Notes: generated by a model from the letters alone, not told the origin. A stretch of 64,000 bases of DNA from Alphaproteobacteria bacterium (GCA_028281925.1 JANQIX010000104.1:148900-212899); one strand, 5' to 3'. Shown: positions 24,454-33,520, counted from the first letter of the stretch. Translations and numbers: made by a program.

Positions 24454-26709
24454 ATGGAGAAGGTCACACGCGAGGCGGTGCTGCGCTATCACTCGCAGGG
24501 CCGCAAGGGCAAGGTCGAGGTCGTCCCCTCAAAGCCCAGCCTGACGCAGTACGACCTGAGCCTTGCCTATTCGCCCGGTGTCGCCATCCCGGTGCGCGAG
24601 ATCGCGGACACGCCTGAGAACGCATACGAGTTCACCGCCAAGGGCAACCTGGTGGGCGTGGTCAGCAACGGCACCGCGATCCTCGGGCTCGGCAATCTAG
24701 GGCCCCTGGCCAGCAAGCCGGTGATGGAAGGCAAGGGCCTTCTGTTCAAGCGCTTCGCCGATATCGACGTGTTCGACATCGAGATCGACGCCACCGATAC
24801 TGACGAGATCGTCCAGGTGGTGAAGGCGCTGGCCCCCACCTTCGGCGGTATCAACCTGGAAGACATCAAGGCGCCGGAATGCTTCGCGATCGAGGAACGG
24901 TTGCGGGAGCTGTTGGACATCCCGGTCTTCCATGACGACCAGCACGGCACCGCCATCATCGCCATGGCCGGCCTGATGAACGCGCTGGAGATCACCGGCC
25001 GGAAGATGCACGAGATCAAGATCGTGTTCTGCGGCGCCGGCGCCGCGGGCATCGGCTGTGCTGAGCTTTTGGTGCGCGCCGGCGCGCCACGCGAGAACAT
25101 CACCCTCTGCGACAAGCTGGGCGTCGTCTACAAGGGCCGTACCGAAGACATGAACCCGTATATGGAGCGGTTCGCGAAGGAGACGGAGGCCCGGACACTT
25201 GGCGAAGTGGTCAAGGGAGCAGACGTGTTCTTCGGCGTCTCAGCCGCCAATGTGCTGACCAAGGACATGGTGCGGTCCATGGCCGACCGGCCGATCATCT
25301 TCGCCATGGCCAATCCGGACCCGGAAATCAGCTATGAGGATGCCAAGGCCGCCCGCCCGGACGCCATCATGGCCACGGGGCGCAGCGACTATCCCAACCA
25401 GGTCAACAACGTCCTGTGCTTTCCGTTCGTCTTCCGTGGCGCGCTGGATGTCCGCGCCCGGCAGATCACGGATGGCATGAAGCTGGCAGCGGCGCGCGCC
25501 CTTGCGGCCCTGGCCCATGCCGATGTGCCGGATTCGGTGCTTAAGGCCTACAACACGGAAAGCCTGCTGTTCGGCCCCGACTACATCATCCCCAAGCCGG
25601 TCGACCCGCGCGTGCTGCTTTGGGTGGCGCCAGCCGTGGCACAGGCGGCCATGGCCGAAGGTATGGCACGGCGGCCGATCGATGCCACGACCTACCGCGA
25701 AGAGCTGGAAAGCCGCCTGGGCAAAGACTGGGCGCTGATGCGCACCATCTTCAACAAGGCGCGGATGGCGCCCAAGCGCCTGGTTTTCGCCGAGGGCGAA
25801 GAAGCGCGCATCATTCGCGCTGCAGCGGAGGTGCAGGCCCAGGGCTTCGCCGAGCCCATCCTGATCGGCCGAGAGAGCACGATCATGGAGACAATCGCGG
25901 AACTTGGGCTGGAGTATGAGCCGCGAGTGATCAACCCGCGCAGCTCCGACCGGGCGGAAAGCTATGCCAAGGTCCTGTTCAAGCGCCGCCAGCGCAAGGG
26001 CATCACCCTGCCGGAAGCGCGCGAGATGGCGCGGCGGCCGAACTATTACGGGCTGTTGATGGTGCAGTGCGGCGATGCCGACGCGTTCATTTCAGGCCTG
26101 ACGACCAATTATGTCGAAGCCCTGCGCCCCGCCTTCCAGGTGATCGGCATGCGGCCCGAGGTGCGCCGCGCGGCCGGGCTGTTCATCATGATCGTGCGCG
26201 ACCGCGTCTTTTTCTTTGCCGACTGCGCGGTGAATATCCAGCCAACAGCGGAAGAGCTGGCGGACATCGCCGAACTGTCGGCAGAAGTGGCGACGAATTT
26301 CGACATCCCGCCGCGCATCGCCATGCTGTCGTTCTCAAACTTCGGCAGTGTGGCGCATCCGGTGCCGCAGACGGTGGCGAGAGCCGTGGATATCCTGAAG
26401 AAGCGCCAGCCCCACCTGCAGGTGGACGGCGAGATGATGGCCGATGCCGCCATCGTGCCGGAGCTGTTCGACCGGCTCTATTTCTTCAGCCGCGTGCGCG
26501 ACGCAAACGTGTTGATCTTCCCCGACCTGAACGCCGCAAACGCATCCTATCAGCTGATGCAGCGCCTCGGCGGGGCTGAGGCGATCGGGCCTGTGCTGAT
26601 GGGGATGTCGCGGCCGGTGCACATTCTGCTGCCCAGCGACGACGTTCGCGACATCGTCAACATGTCCGCCATCGCCGTGGTCGACGCGCAAATGCGAGCG
26701 CTGGCGTAG
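24454..26709 (+). CDS. maeB: NADP-type malic enzyme with C-terminal phosphotransacetylase-like domain (MaeB)
   Basis: A 751-aa enzyme that decarboxylates malate to pyruvate with NAD(P) reduction. Domains: malic N-terminal (SLAYSPGVAIPVREI, DIDVFDIEIDATDTDEIV, PVFHDDQHGTAIIAMAGL), NAD-binding (IVFCGAGAAGIGCAELLV), and a C-terminal PTA/PTB domain (about residues 430-751), which is usually catalytically silent and regulatory in this class. I chose ATG 24454 (MEKVTREAVLRYHSQG) with an upstream GGAG; the 42 in-frame codons before it are not conserved-looking. It stands alone downstream of pdxT with about 170 bp between them. Confidence 0.95.
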   Translation: MEKVTREAVLRYHSQGRKGKVEVVPSKPSLTQYDLSLAYSPGVAIPVREIADTPENAYEFTAKGNLVGVVSNGTAILGLGNLGPLASKPVMEGKGLLFKRFADIDVFDIEIDATDTDEIVQVVKALAPTFGGINLEDIKAPECFAIEERLRELLDIPVFHDDQHGTAIIAMAGLMNALEITGRKMHEIKIVFCGAGAAGIGCAELLVRAGAPRENITLCDKLGVVYKGRTEDMNPYMERFAKETEARTLGEVVKGADVFFGVSAANVLTKDMVRSMADRPIIFAMANPDPEISYEDAKAARPDAIMATGRSDYPNQVNNVLCFPFVFRGALDVRARQITDGMKLAAARALAALAHADVPDSVLKAYNTESLLFGPDYIIPKPVDPRVLLWVAPAVAQAAMAEGMARRPIDATTYREELESRLGKDWALMRTIFNKARMAPKRLVFAEGEEARIIRAAAEVQAQGFAEPILIGRESTIMETIAELGLEYEPRVINPRSSDRAESYAKVLFKRRQRKGITLPEAREMARRPNYYGLLMVQCGDADAFISGLTTNYVEALRPAFQVIGMRPEVRRAAGLFIMIVRDRVFFFADCAVNIQPTAEELADIAELSAEVATNFDIPPRIAMLSFSNFGSVAHPVPQTVARAVDILKKRQPHLQVDGEMMADAAIVPELFDRLYFFSRVRDANVLIFPDLNAANASYQLMQRLGGAEAIGPVLMGMSRPVHILLPSDDVRDIVNMSAIAVVDAQMRALA

Positions 26710-26961
26710 CGGCGGGTGCCCGCCACGCGGTCGCTGTGCGAATGGAGCGTACGGCGACCGTAGGACCCGGGACGTGAGAACCCGCCCGCAGCGTCCGACA
26801 CTGCCGCTGTCGACACCGTCTGATTGGTGTCGGCGCCCGCACTCAACCACCGCTCTGCCATTTCCCGCCAGAAGCTGCCCATCTCTGCCACTCCCGGTCT
26901 CGCACGAACGCTCGGCTCGCGCGACCTGCCGGCAGCAGACCTGCGACGGGGGACTATCGGA

Positions 26962-27276
26962 TCACGTCTTCGAAACGCGAGACAATCCCCCGCCGCTGAT
27001 CTGGCTGCGTCTCCTCCTGATGGCGGTGCCATTGTGACCAGCACCGCTTGTTTGCCGTTCCTGCTGCAGCACAACCTCAAGGGCCGCATGGCTGCCCGCG
27101 ACCTCCGACATGCGCCGGACAATTACGCATTCCAGGCGCATATCCACGGTGTCGCGATGGCGCCGCACCCTTTCCCGCACCTCGGAGAGCATGGGGCCCA
27201 GCTCTTCCAGCGTGCCAGGCAGATCGGCTTCACCGTCCGCAGCGCAGAGCGATCGTGCCAAGGCTGGAGACATCAT
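26962..27276 (-). CDS. Small protein of unknown function
   Basis: A possible 104-aa protein, helical and rich in Arg and Glu (LEELGPMLSEVRERVRRHRDTVDMRLECVIVRRMSEV). GGAAGGG lies 4-10 nt before the paired ATG codons, a good ribosome site. No family is recognised. The C-terminal third is basic and low in complexity. The opposite strand also has open frames, so coding status is uncertain. The sequence from 26710 to 26961 beside it shows no gene I can support. Confidence 0.42.
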   Translation of the reverse strand: MMSPALARSLCAADGEADLPGTLEELGPMLSEVRERVRRHRDTVDMRLECVIVRRMSEVAGSHAALEVVLQQERQTSGAGHNGTAIRRRRSQISGGGLSRVSKT

Positions 27277-27557
27277 GATGCCCTTCCCGTCTACCCGCGA
27301 CTACCTAGGTAGTTACTTGCAAATTTAGAGGAATTCATTGTTAATCTTCAGTCACCATCTGCCAAACAAGCAGTCACTGACTGAAGTTCCTTAGTAGCAT
27401 AATATGAAGCTGACGGCAATTTGTGAATTAGGGGCTCTACGTATAGATATGACCGATTGCTAGTGCAGTGCAGCATTATGGCAATATTGTGCGCCTGTCA
27501 CTCAGATAAACAGCCACTAAACTAAAGTACATCACTATACCTGCAGAGTCTGCATCA
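27277..27557. other. AT-rich intergenic island
   Basis: About 280 bp, noticeably richer in A+T than the rest of the window, between the small putative gene and the LysR gene stop. I find no open frame of interest, no tRNA shape and no terminator with a T-run. A 14-bp perfect palindrome sits at its left end. Possible roles are promoter or operator DNA, or a remnant of inserted DNA. Confidence 0.55.
27300..27313. promoter_or_regulatory. 14-bp perfect palindrome (ACTACCTAGGTAGT)
   Basis: A gap-free palindrome 24 bp upstream of the small minus-strand gene start. Its position fits an operator overlapping a promoter or leader. The binding protein is unknown. Confidence 0.45.
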
Positions 27558-28487
27558 TCACCCGCGATATGAGGCGTCGTTCAAGATCTGGGGGTCGCGC
27601 CGGAATTCGTCCTCAATATAGTCGACGAAGGCAGCCACCTTCGGCGGCGCAAACCGGCGCGGCGGGGATAGGGCGTGGATCGGCAGCGGCGGCGGCTCGA
27701 GGCGCTCGAGAATGCGGACCAGCCGTCCGGCCCGCAGATCTTCGCCGGCCAACCAAAGCGGCAGCAGGCCAATGCCCAAACCCGCAACGACGGCACCAAG
27801 CACTGCGGCTGAACTATCCGCCCGGACACGGCCGCGGACGCGAACCGACACTGGCTCGGAAGCCGTTGCATAGGTCCACTCGGGCCCTGACACGAGCCTT
27901 GTGTAGAGAACGCAGTCGAGCTTCTCGAGATCCTCAGGCCGCGCGGGCGTACCGACCCGGTCGAGAAAGGCCGGGCTCGCGACGGTGACGCGCTGCGCGA
28001 ACCCGATGCGACGTGACCGGAGCGCAGAATCCTTAAGTTCGCCTATGCGAACCACCACATCGACGCCCTGCTCCACCGGATCGAGCCAGGCATCAGACAT
28101 CACAAGGTCGACGGAGACCGCGGGGTGCCGCGACAGGAAGGCGGGGAGCCTCGGTACGATCTGAACCTGTCCGAACGATGCTGGACACCCGACCCTCAAC
28201 AGCCCTTCGGCGTGCCCGGACCCGCGGGCTGCAGCCTCCGCCGCGTCGAAGCTCTCCAGCGCTGCCTTGGCAGCCTCGTAGAAGCGTGCCCCCTCGCCCG
28301 TCACGGACAGCGACCGCGTCGTGCGCACCAACAGCTGAACGCCCAGATGGTCCTCTAGCGCGGCCACCTGCTTCGATATCGTCGGCTGCGTCGTGTTCAA
28401 TTCGCGCGCGACCTCGGTGAAGCTGCCGATATCGACAGCCCGCAGAAAGCTGCGCATGGCGGCAATCCGATCCACGATTGATGCCAA
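27558..28487 (-). CDS. LysR-family transcriptional regulator
   Basis: A 309-aa LysR protein. The N-terminal winged helix is AAMRSFLRAVDIGSFTEVARELNTTQPTISKQVAALEDHLGVQLLVRTTRSLSVTGEG (regions split here by reading). A periplasmic-binding-like effector domain follows (LRVGCPASFGQVQIVPRLPAFL, GVDVVVRIGEL). It belongs to the large CrgA-type subgroup that often regulates oxidoreductase genes. It is divergent from the FAD monooxygenase gene, 147 bp away, so that gene is its likely target. Confidence 0.9.
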   Translation of the reverse strand: MASIVDRIAAMRSFLRAVDIGSFTEVARELNTTQPTISKQVAALEDHLGVQLLVRTTRSLSVTGEGARFYEAAKAALESFDAAEAAARGSGHAEGLLRVGCPASFGQVQIVPRLPAFLSRHPAVSVDLVMSDAWLDPVEQGVDVVVRIGELKDSALRSRRIGFAQRVTVASPAFLDRVGTPARPEDLEKLDCVLYTRLVSGPEWTYATASEPVSVRVRGRVRADSSAAVLGAVVAGLGIGLLPLWLAGEDLRAGRLVRILERLEPPPLPIHALSPPRRFAPPKVAAFVDYIEDEFRRDPQILNDASYRG

Positions 28488-28634
28488 TTCCGAATGAGTA
28501 ATAGTCCAATATCATCTCTTATATCACGAACTGCCGCGAAATACATGCCATGGCAACAGGAACGCCGGTGTCCGCCAAGACCGCGGGGACGCTCGGCATC
28601 GCAACGGACACCTCAGACAAAGGAAGCCAAGAAG

Positions 28635-29807
28635 ATGTCGCCATCACCATCGGAGCCCCGCCACGGCATCGTGATCGGCGGGTCGCTGGGAGGCCTGTTC
28701 GCAGGCGCCATGCTTCGCCAAGCGGGGTGGACCGTCGATCTCTATGAACGGTCACCGCACGATCTCGACAGCCGGGGCGGCGGCATCGTTCTGCAGCCGG
28801 AGGTCGTCGAGGTTCTGAGGCGCATCGGCATCCAGGTCGGGCGCATGGATCTGGGCGTGCAATCGCGGAACCGCTCGGTCTTCCGGCCGGACGGCATGAT
28901 CGAGAGCAGGCAGTTCGCGCCGCAGACGCAGACATCCTGGTCGCTGATCTACACGACGATGCTGCAGGCTTTCGGCCAGGATCACTACCACCGCGGCAAG
29001 ACTCTCGTCGACGTGCGGCAGCACGAGACCCGCAACTCGGTCACGGCACGCTTCGCTGATGGAACCGAGGTGAGCGGCGATCTCCTGATCGGGGCGGACG
29101 GCAACGGTTCGACCGTCCGCCGGCTGCTCTGGCCTGATGCGGAGCCCACTTACGCTGGCTATCTCGCCTGGCGCGGCCTCTTGCCAGAGACCGCAATGCC
29201 TGCCTCCGCACGGGCAGAGCTGCACGGCGATTTCGGCTTCGCCAACACAGACGGCTCGCACATTCTCGGCTATCTCGTTCCCGGCGACCAGAACGACACA
29301 CGGGCCGGTCATCGGCTCTACAACTGGGTATGGTATCGCGTTGTCGACGAAGTCGCCCTTCGCGACGTGATGACAGATATTGACGGTCGCGACCGAGGGT
29401 TCTCGATGCCCGAAGGCAAGCTGGCGCCGAAATGGCGCCGACATGTCGGCCAGGAGGCTGACGCTCTGCTTCCGCCTGCATTCCGGGACGCGGTCAAAGC
29501 AACGGAGCAGCCGTTCGCCCAGGCCATTCGCGATCTGGCCATCGACCGGATGGTCAAGGGACGGGTGATCCTGCTGGGCGATGCGGCCTTCATCCCACGG
29601 CCCCATACGGCTGCCAGCACCTCGAAGGCAGCGGCGAATGCCCTGGCCCTTGCCGACGCGCTCGCAGGCAATCCGGACGACATCGATCGCGCCCTTGCCC
29701 AGTGGGAACCTGCCCAGTTAGCGCTGGGGCGCCACCTGCACAGGCAGGGAACGCGTGCGGGGGATCACCTGCTGTTTCACAGGCCGACCGGCGCCCGTGT
29801 CGGATAG
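28635..29807 (+). CDS. FAD-dependent aromatic-type monooxygenase (2,6-dihydroxypyridine hydroxylase-like)
   Basis: A 390-aa class A flavin monooxygenase. FAD motifs: GxGxxG-like HGIVIGGSLGGLFAGAMLRQ at the N-terminus, DG motif LIGADGNGSTVRRLL, and GD motif VILLGDAAFIPRPHTAAS. The RPHTA variant with the following Ser/Lys-rich helix recalls 2,6-dihydroxypyridine 3-monooxygenase-type enzymes. Substrate is unknown. ATG 28635 (MSPSPSEPRHG) follows AGGAAG and begins just before the FAD motif; frame upstream of it is not used. The LysR gene is divergent and may control it. Confidence 0.87.
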   Translation: MSPSPSEPRHGIVIGGSLGGLFAGAMLRQAGWTVDLYERSPHDLDSRGGGIVLQPEVVEVLRRIGIQVGRMDLGVQSRNRSVFRPDGMIESRQFAPQTQTSWSLIYTTMLQAFGQDHYHRGKTLVDVRQHETRNSVTARFADGTEVSGDLLIGADGNGSTVRRLLWPDAEPTYAGYLAWRGLLPETAMPASARAELHGDFGFANTDGSHILGYLVPGDQNDTRAGHRLYNWVWYRVVDEVALRDVMTDIDGRDRGFSMPEGKLAPKWRRHVGQEADALLPPAFRDAVKATEQPFAQAIRDLAIDRMVKGRVILLGDAAFIPRPHTAASTSKAAANALALADALAGNPDDIDRALAQWEPAQLALGRHLHRQGTRAGDHLLFHRPTGARVG

Positions 29808-29855
29808 GCGGAGGCCGATGCCAATCATCGCCATGGTCGCAGCCACAGACAAAAC

Positions 29856-29871
29856 TTAGGCGATCACCTAA
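29856..29871. promoter_or_regulatory. Putative ArsR-type operator, distal copy
   Basis: Imperfect inverted repeat TTAGG-N6-CCTAA, with GATC at its centre, 58 bp before the ArsR-family gene start. It shares TTAGG/CCTAA arms with the second site at 29905-29922, so the two probably bind the same dimer. Confidence 0.55.
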
Positions 29872-29904
29872 TTTTCCATTGCGCCGCCGATCGGCAAGCA
29901 ATAA

Positions 29905-29922
29905 GTTAGGCACATGCCTAAC
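29905..29922. promoter_or_regulatory. Putative ArsR-type operator overlapping start codon
   Basis: An 18-bp inverted repeat (GTTAGGCAC-ATGCCTAAC) with one mismatch pair at the centre. The ATG of the ArsR-family gene lies inside it. A repressor bound here would block its own transcription start or translation region, consistent with autoregulation of the operon. Confidence 0.6.
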
Positions 29923-30270
29923 CAACAAATCGAACTCGACAATATCTTCCGCGCCCTCGCCGATCCGACGCGCCGCGCGGTCCTGCACCAGCTCAGTCAG
30001 GGCCCGGCCTCGGTCAGCGAATTGGCGCAGCCTTTCGGGATGGCGCTGCCGTCGTTCCTCCAGCATCTCCAGGTGCTGGAGGATGGCGGCCTGATCCGGT
30101 CCCGAAAGACCGGACGGGTGCGCACCTGCGAGATCCAGCCGGATCCACTGGCGACAGCCCAAGACTGGATCGCTGAGCAGCGCGCCATCTGGGAAGGGCG
30201 CCTGGACCGTTTGGACGCTTACCTGAAAAGCCTGCAAGAGACGGAGAATGGCGATGGTGGAAACGCCTGA
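29914..30270 (+). CDS. ArsR-family HTH transcriptional regulator
   Basis: A 118-aa winged-helix protein (IFRALADPTRRAVLHQLSQGPASVSELAQPFGMALPSFLQHLQVLEDGGLIRSRKTGR when read through). It lacks the metal-binding CxC motif and belongs to the ArsR subgroup regularly found before SRPBCC genes. It heads an eight-gene run of small proteins and probably represses it through the two TTAGG/CCTAA inverted repeats at its start. The inducer is unknown. It overlaps the next gene by 17 nt. Confidence 0.9.
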   Translation: MPNQQIELDNIFRALADPTRRAVLHQLSQGPASVSELAQPFGMALPSFLQHLQVLEDGGLIRSRKTGRVRTCEIQPDPLATAQDWIAEQRAIWEGRLDRLDAYLKSLQETENGDGGNA

Positions 30271-30742
30271 GGCGTCACGCGAGATCACCGTCACCCGCGT
30301 GTTCGACGCCCCGCGGGCGCTGGTCTGGCGGGCGTGGACAGAAGCGGAGCATGTCGCCCGATGGTGGGGGCCGAAGGGCTTCACCACCCGGGTCGTGGAG
30401 CTCGATTTCCGCCCGGGCGGCCGCTCGCGTTACGTGATGACCGGCCCGGACGGCACCGAGTACCCGGTCGCCGGAACCTTCCTGGAAATCGTGCCGATGG
30501 AGCGCATCGTCACGACGGATGAGTTCGAAGAGGGCTTCGAGGCCCCTGCCGGCGGCGACCTGCCGAGCGGCATGGTGATGACCTGCCTGTTCGAGGATCT
30601 CGGCGACAAGACGCGGCTGACCCTGCGGATCGCGCATCCCACGGTCGAAGAGCGGCGCAAGCATGAAGAGATGGGCGTTGTCGGTGGCTGGCAATCGACC
30701 TTCGACTGCCTCGCCGAGCATCTGAACGGCCTGGCCGCCTGA
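30254..30742 (+). CDS. SRPBCC (AHSA1/activator of Hsp90-like) domain protein
   Basis: A 162-aa START-like fold protein (ITVTRVFDAPRALVWRAWTE, ARWWGPKGFTTRVVELDFRPGG, GTFLEIVPMERIV, GGWQSTFDCLAEHL). These bind hydrophobic ligands; their cellular role is unclear. The ATG at 30254 has GGAG at good spacing; the ATG two codons earlier is also possible. First of four paralogues in the ArsR-led operon. Confidence 0.88.
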   Translation: MVETPEASREITVTRVFDAPRALVWRAWTEAEHVARWWGPKGFTTRVVELDFRPGGRSRYVMTGPDGTEYPVAGTFLEIVPMERIVTTDEFEEGFEAPAGGDLPSGMVMTCLFEDLGDKTRLTLRIAHPTVEERRKHEEMGVVGGWQSTFDCLAEHLNGLAA

Positions 30743-30755
30743 CGGGAGCCTTCGG

Positions 30756-31250
30756 ATGGATCAGACCATGGACAGCGTGTCGTCAGTGCCGAACGATCGG
30801 CAGATCGTCATCACCCGGGTCTTCGACGCGCCGCGCCTGCTCGTCTGGAAGGCGTGGACGCAGCCGGAGCACCTTGTGCGCTGGTGGGGGCCGGAGGGCT
30901 TCCAAAGCTATGACTGCACGATCGACCTCAGGGTCGGGGGCGCCTTCCGCCTGAAGATGCGAGCCCCTGACGGCACGGTCTATCCCTGCGACGGCACTTT
31001 CATTGAGATCGTCCCGCCGGAGCGGCTCGTCTACGAGGGCGACCGCGATATGGCGCATCCCTGCGGCGCGGGCCTGCCGCCACGGTCCCGCGTGACCATC
31101 ACCTTCGCAGAAACCGACGGCCGCACGACGCTGACGATCGACACCCAGTTCGAAACGGCCGACGGCCAGATCGCGGCGCGAGAGGCCGGCTACGCCACCA
31201 GCTGGCCTGGATGCCTCGACCGTCTGGCCGGCGAACTCGCCGCCATGTAG
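30756..31250 (+). CDS. SRPBCC (AHSA1-like) domain protein
   Basis: A 164-aa paralogue of the previous protein (IVITRVFDAPRLLVWKAWTQPEHLVRWWGPEGF, GGAFRLKMRAPDG, GTFIEIVPPERLVY, SWPGCLDRLAGEL). GGGAG stands 8 nt before the ATG. It is 13 bp downstream of its neighbour. Ligand unknown. The similarity to the adjacent gene points to tandem duplication followed by divergence. Confidence 0.88.
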   Translation: MDQTMDSVSSVPNDRQIVITRVFDAPRLLVWKAWTQPEHLVRWWGPEGFQSYDCTIDLRVGGAFRLKMRAPDGTVYPCDGTFIEIVPPERLVYEGDRDMAHPCGAGLPPRSRVTITFAETDGRTTLTIDTQFETADGQIAAREAGYATSWPGCLDRLAGELAAM

Positions 31251-31277
31251 CCCGAATACCGAACGAGGAGGACGACA

Positions 31278-32000
31278 ATGCACCCCGAGATCGTATCCCG
31301 CGAAGAGTGGCTGGCCGCCCGCAAAGCCCTGCTGGCTGAGGAGCGTGACGTCACGCATCTGCGTGATCGCGTGAATGCGTCGCGGCGCGCCCTTCCATGG
31401 GTCAAGGTCGAGACTGGTTATATCTTCCAGTCGCCCAATGGCCCGATGTCGCTCGGCGACCTGTTCCAAGGCCGCAGTCAGCTGTTCGTCCAGCACTTCA
31501 TGCTCGCGCCGGACTCAGACCACATCTGTCCGGGCTGTGCGGCCATGGCCGATCATGTGGACGTGTCGCGCAAGCATTTCGAGCATGCGGATTTGTCCTT
31601 CGTCGCCATCTCGCGCGTTCCGCTGGACCAGATCGAACAGGTCAGGGCCCGGATGGGCTGGACGTTCCTTTGGGTTTCGTCCGCCGGCACCAGCTTCAAC
31701 TACGATTTCGGGGCGTCGTTCACGCCCGAGCAGATCGCCAGCGGCGCGCCGGTCTACAACTACGGCACCTCGCCCCTGATGGCCGAAGACATGCCGGCCA
31801 ACAGCATCTTCGCCAAGAACGAGGCCGGCGAGGTGTTCCACACCTATTCGGCCTATGCGCGCGGCAACGACAGCCTGTTCGTGCCGTTCAACTTCCTGGA
31901 CCTGGCACCCAAGGGCCGCAACGAAGCCGCCGGCGTCATGAGCTGGGTCCGCCTGCACGACGAATACGACCGCGAACCCGCGGGCGGCAGCTGCTGCTAG
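31278..32000 (+). CDS. DUF899-family thioredoxin-like protein
   Basis: A 240-aa protein of the DUF899 family (EIVSREEWLAARKALLAEE, RRALPWVKVETGYIF, FVQHFMLAPD, CPGCAAMADHV, FSAYARG-like TYSAYARGND). The fold is thioredoxin-like, with a CPGC motif near residue 79 and a C-terminal SCC. A redox or detoxifying role is plausible but not shown. AGGAGG stands just before the ATG. Members of this family are often encoded with SRPBCC and VOC genes, as here. Confidence 0.88.
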   Translation: MHPEIVSREEWLAARKALLAEERDVTHLRDRVNASRRALPWVKVETGYIFQSPNGPMSLGDLFQGRSQLFVQHFMLAPDSDHICPGCAAMADHVDVSRKHFEHADLSFVAISRVPLDQIEQVRARMGWTFLWVSSAGTSFNYDFGASFTPEQIASGAPVYNYGTSPLMAEDMPANSIFAKNEAGEVFHTYSAYARGNDSLFVPFNFLDLAPKGRNEAAGVMSWVRLHDEYDREPAGGSCC

Positions 32001-32028
32001 CCCCGGCGCGACGAGAAGGACCAGCGCC

Positions 32029-32517
32029 ATGTCGGCCATCGACATAAAGCCGGAGACGACGCCCAGCGATCGCGACCTGCTGATCACCCATACCTTCGAT
32101 GCGCCGCTGCATCTGGTGTGGGCGGCCTGGACCGATCCAGAGCGGCTGAAGCTCTGGTTCTTCCCGGACAGGTGCGCGCTTTCCGATCCGCATTTCGACG
32201 TGCGGCCAGGCGGCGCCTACCGATGCACTTATCATGGCGAGAACGGCATGACGTTCCGGCTGCGCGGTGTCTTTCGCGAGATCGCACCTGAGCGGCGCCT
32301 GGTGTTCACCCATGGCTGGGCCAACGACGACGGCGTCGTGGAGAACGACACCGAGATCACCGCCACGTTCGAAGACTTGGGCGGCCGGACCCGCGTCAGC
32401 ATCCGCCAAGTCGGCCTGTCGTCGGAGGAGAGCATCCTCTCCCACGGCGAAGGCTGGAGCGAGGCGTTCGACCATCTGGCCGCAATCCTACGGCCCGACA
32501 TGGATCAGGCGTCGTGA
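32029..32517 (+). CDS. SRPBCC (AHSA1-like) domain protein
   Basis: A 162-aa START-like protein (LLITHTFDAPLHLVWAAWTDPERLKLWFFPD, GGAYRCTYHGENG, GVFREIAPERRLVFTHGW, GWSEAFDHLAAIL). Third paralogue of the operon. Its stop overlaps the GTG start of the next gene (GTGA), so the two are translationally coupled. Confidence 0.88.
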   Translation: MSAIDIKPETTPSDRDLLITHTFDAPLHLVWAAWTDPERLKLWFFPDRCALSDPHFDVRPGGAYRCTYHGENGMTFRLRGVFREIAPERRLVFTHGWANDDGVVENDTEITATFEDLGGRTRVSIRQVGLSSEESILSHGEGWSEAFDHLAAILRPDMDQAS

Positions 32518-32987
32518 CCGATCGCACGACGCAGCACGCCACGTTCGCGATCGAGCGCACCTACACCGCCTCGCCCCGGCAGGTGTTCGCTGCCTGGGCG
32601 GAGCCGGCGGCAAAGCGGCACTGGTTCGCCGAAGGGGACGGCTTCACCGAGGTCCAACATGCCCTCGATTTCCGCGTCGGCGGCACGGAGACCTGCAGCG
32701 GCCGCGAACCGAAGGGGAGACTGTTCGCAAACGAGACCGTCTACCACGACATTGTCGAGGATCACCGCATCATCTTTTCGTACCGCATGGCGATAGACGA
32801 TGCCCCGATCTCGGTCTCGCTCGCGACCGTCACACTCGCACCCGTCGACGGCGGCACACACCTGACCTTCATCGAACAATCCGTCTTCCTGGAAGGCGGC
32901 GATGGTCCGCAGATGCGGGAGGGCGGCTGGACTTGGCTGCTGGACCGCTTGGGAACAGCGCTGTCAGCCGAACAACCGAAACTCTGA
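32514..32987 (+). CDS. SRPBCC (AHSA1-like) domain protein, GTG start
   Basis: A 157-aa START-like protein (FAIERTYTASPRQVFAAWAEPAAKRHWFAEGDGF, FRVGGTETCSGREPKG, YHDIVEDHRIIFSYRM, GGWTWLLDRLGTAL). Fourth paralogue. The GTG start within the upstream stop codon is supported by the 4-nt overlap. Ligand unknown. Confidence 0.87.
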   Translation: MTDRTTQHATFAIERTYTASPRQVFAAWAEPAAKRHWFAEGDGFTEVQHALDFRVGGTETCSGREPKGRLFANETVYHDIVEDHRIIFSYRMAIDDAPISVSLATVTLAPVDGGTHLTFIEQSVFLEGGDGPQMREGGWTWLLDRLGTALSAEQPKL

Positions 32988-33000
32988 CAGGGACACATCG

Positions 33001-33498
33001 ATGCCCACTGTCCAAACAATCACACCCTGCCTCTGGTTCGACGACAATGCAGAGGCGGCGGTCGATTTCTATCTCTCGATCTTCCCCAACGCGCGGATCA
33101 CGGCGGTGACGCGGTATGGCGAGGCCGGGCAGGAGATCCACCGCAGACCGCCCGGATCGGTCCTGACCATCGGCTTTGAGCTGGACGGCCAAGCCTTCAC
33201 CGCGCTGAACGCCGGGCCGGGTCACGCCTTCAGCCCCGCGATCTCGTTCCAGGTCAACTGCGACACGCAGGACGAGATCGACCACTTCTGGGACCGTTTG
33301 TCAGAGAGTGGGGACGAGGCGGAGCAGCGCTGCGGCTGGCTGAAGGACAAATTCGGCCTCTCCTGGCAAATCGTCCCGACCGCCGTGATGCGCATGCTCC
33401 AAGGCGACGATTCCGAGAAGGCCGGGCGGATGATGACGGCCCTGATGCAGATGACCAAGCTCGACATCCGGACCTTGGAAGAAGCCTACAACGGCTGA
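33001..33498 (+). CDS. VOC-superfamily protein (PhnB-like, 3-demethylubiquinone methyltransferase-type fold)
   Basis: A 165-aa protein with the PhnB-type vicinal-oxygen-chelate fold (ITPCLWFDDNAEAAVDFYLSIFPNARITAVTRYGE, GFELDGQAFTALNAGP, WDRLSESGDEAEQRCGWLKDKFGLSWQIVP). It is not a proven glyoxalase. It starts 13 bp after the SRPBCC gene with ATG 33001 matching the family N-terminus. Part of the ArsR-led operon. Confidence 0.9.
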   Translation: MPTVQTITPCLWFDDNAEAAVDFYLSIFPNARITAVTRYGEAGQEIHRRPPGSVLTIGFELDGQAFTALNAGPGHAFSPAISFQVNCDTQDEIDHFWDRLSESGDEAEQRCGWLKDKFGLSWQIVPTAVMRMLQGDDSEKAGRMMTALMQMTKLDIRTLEEAYNG

Positions 33499-33520
33499 CC
33501 GAACGCGAAGGGACCCTCCC

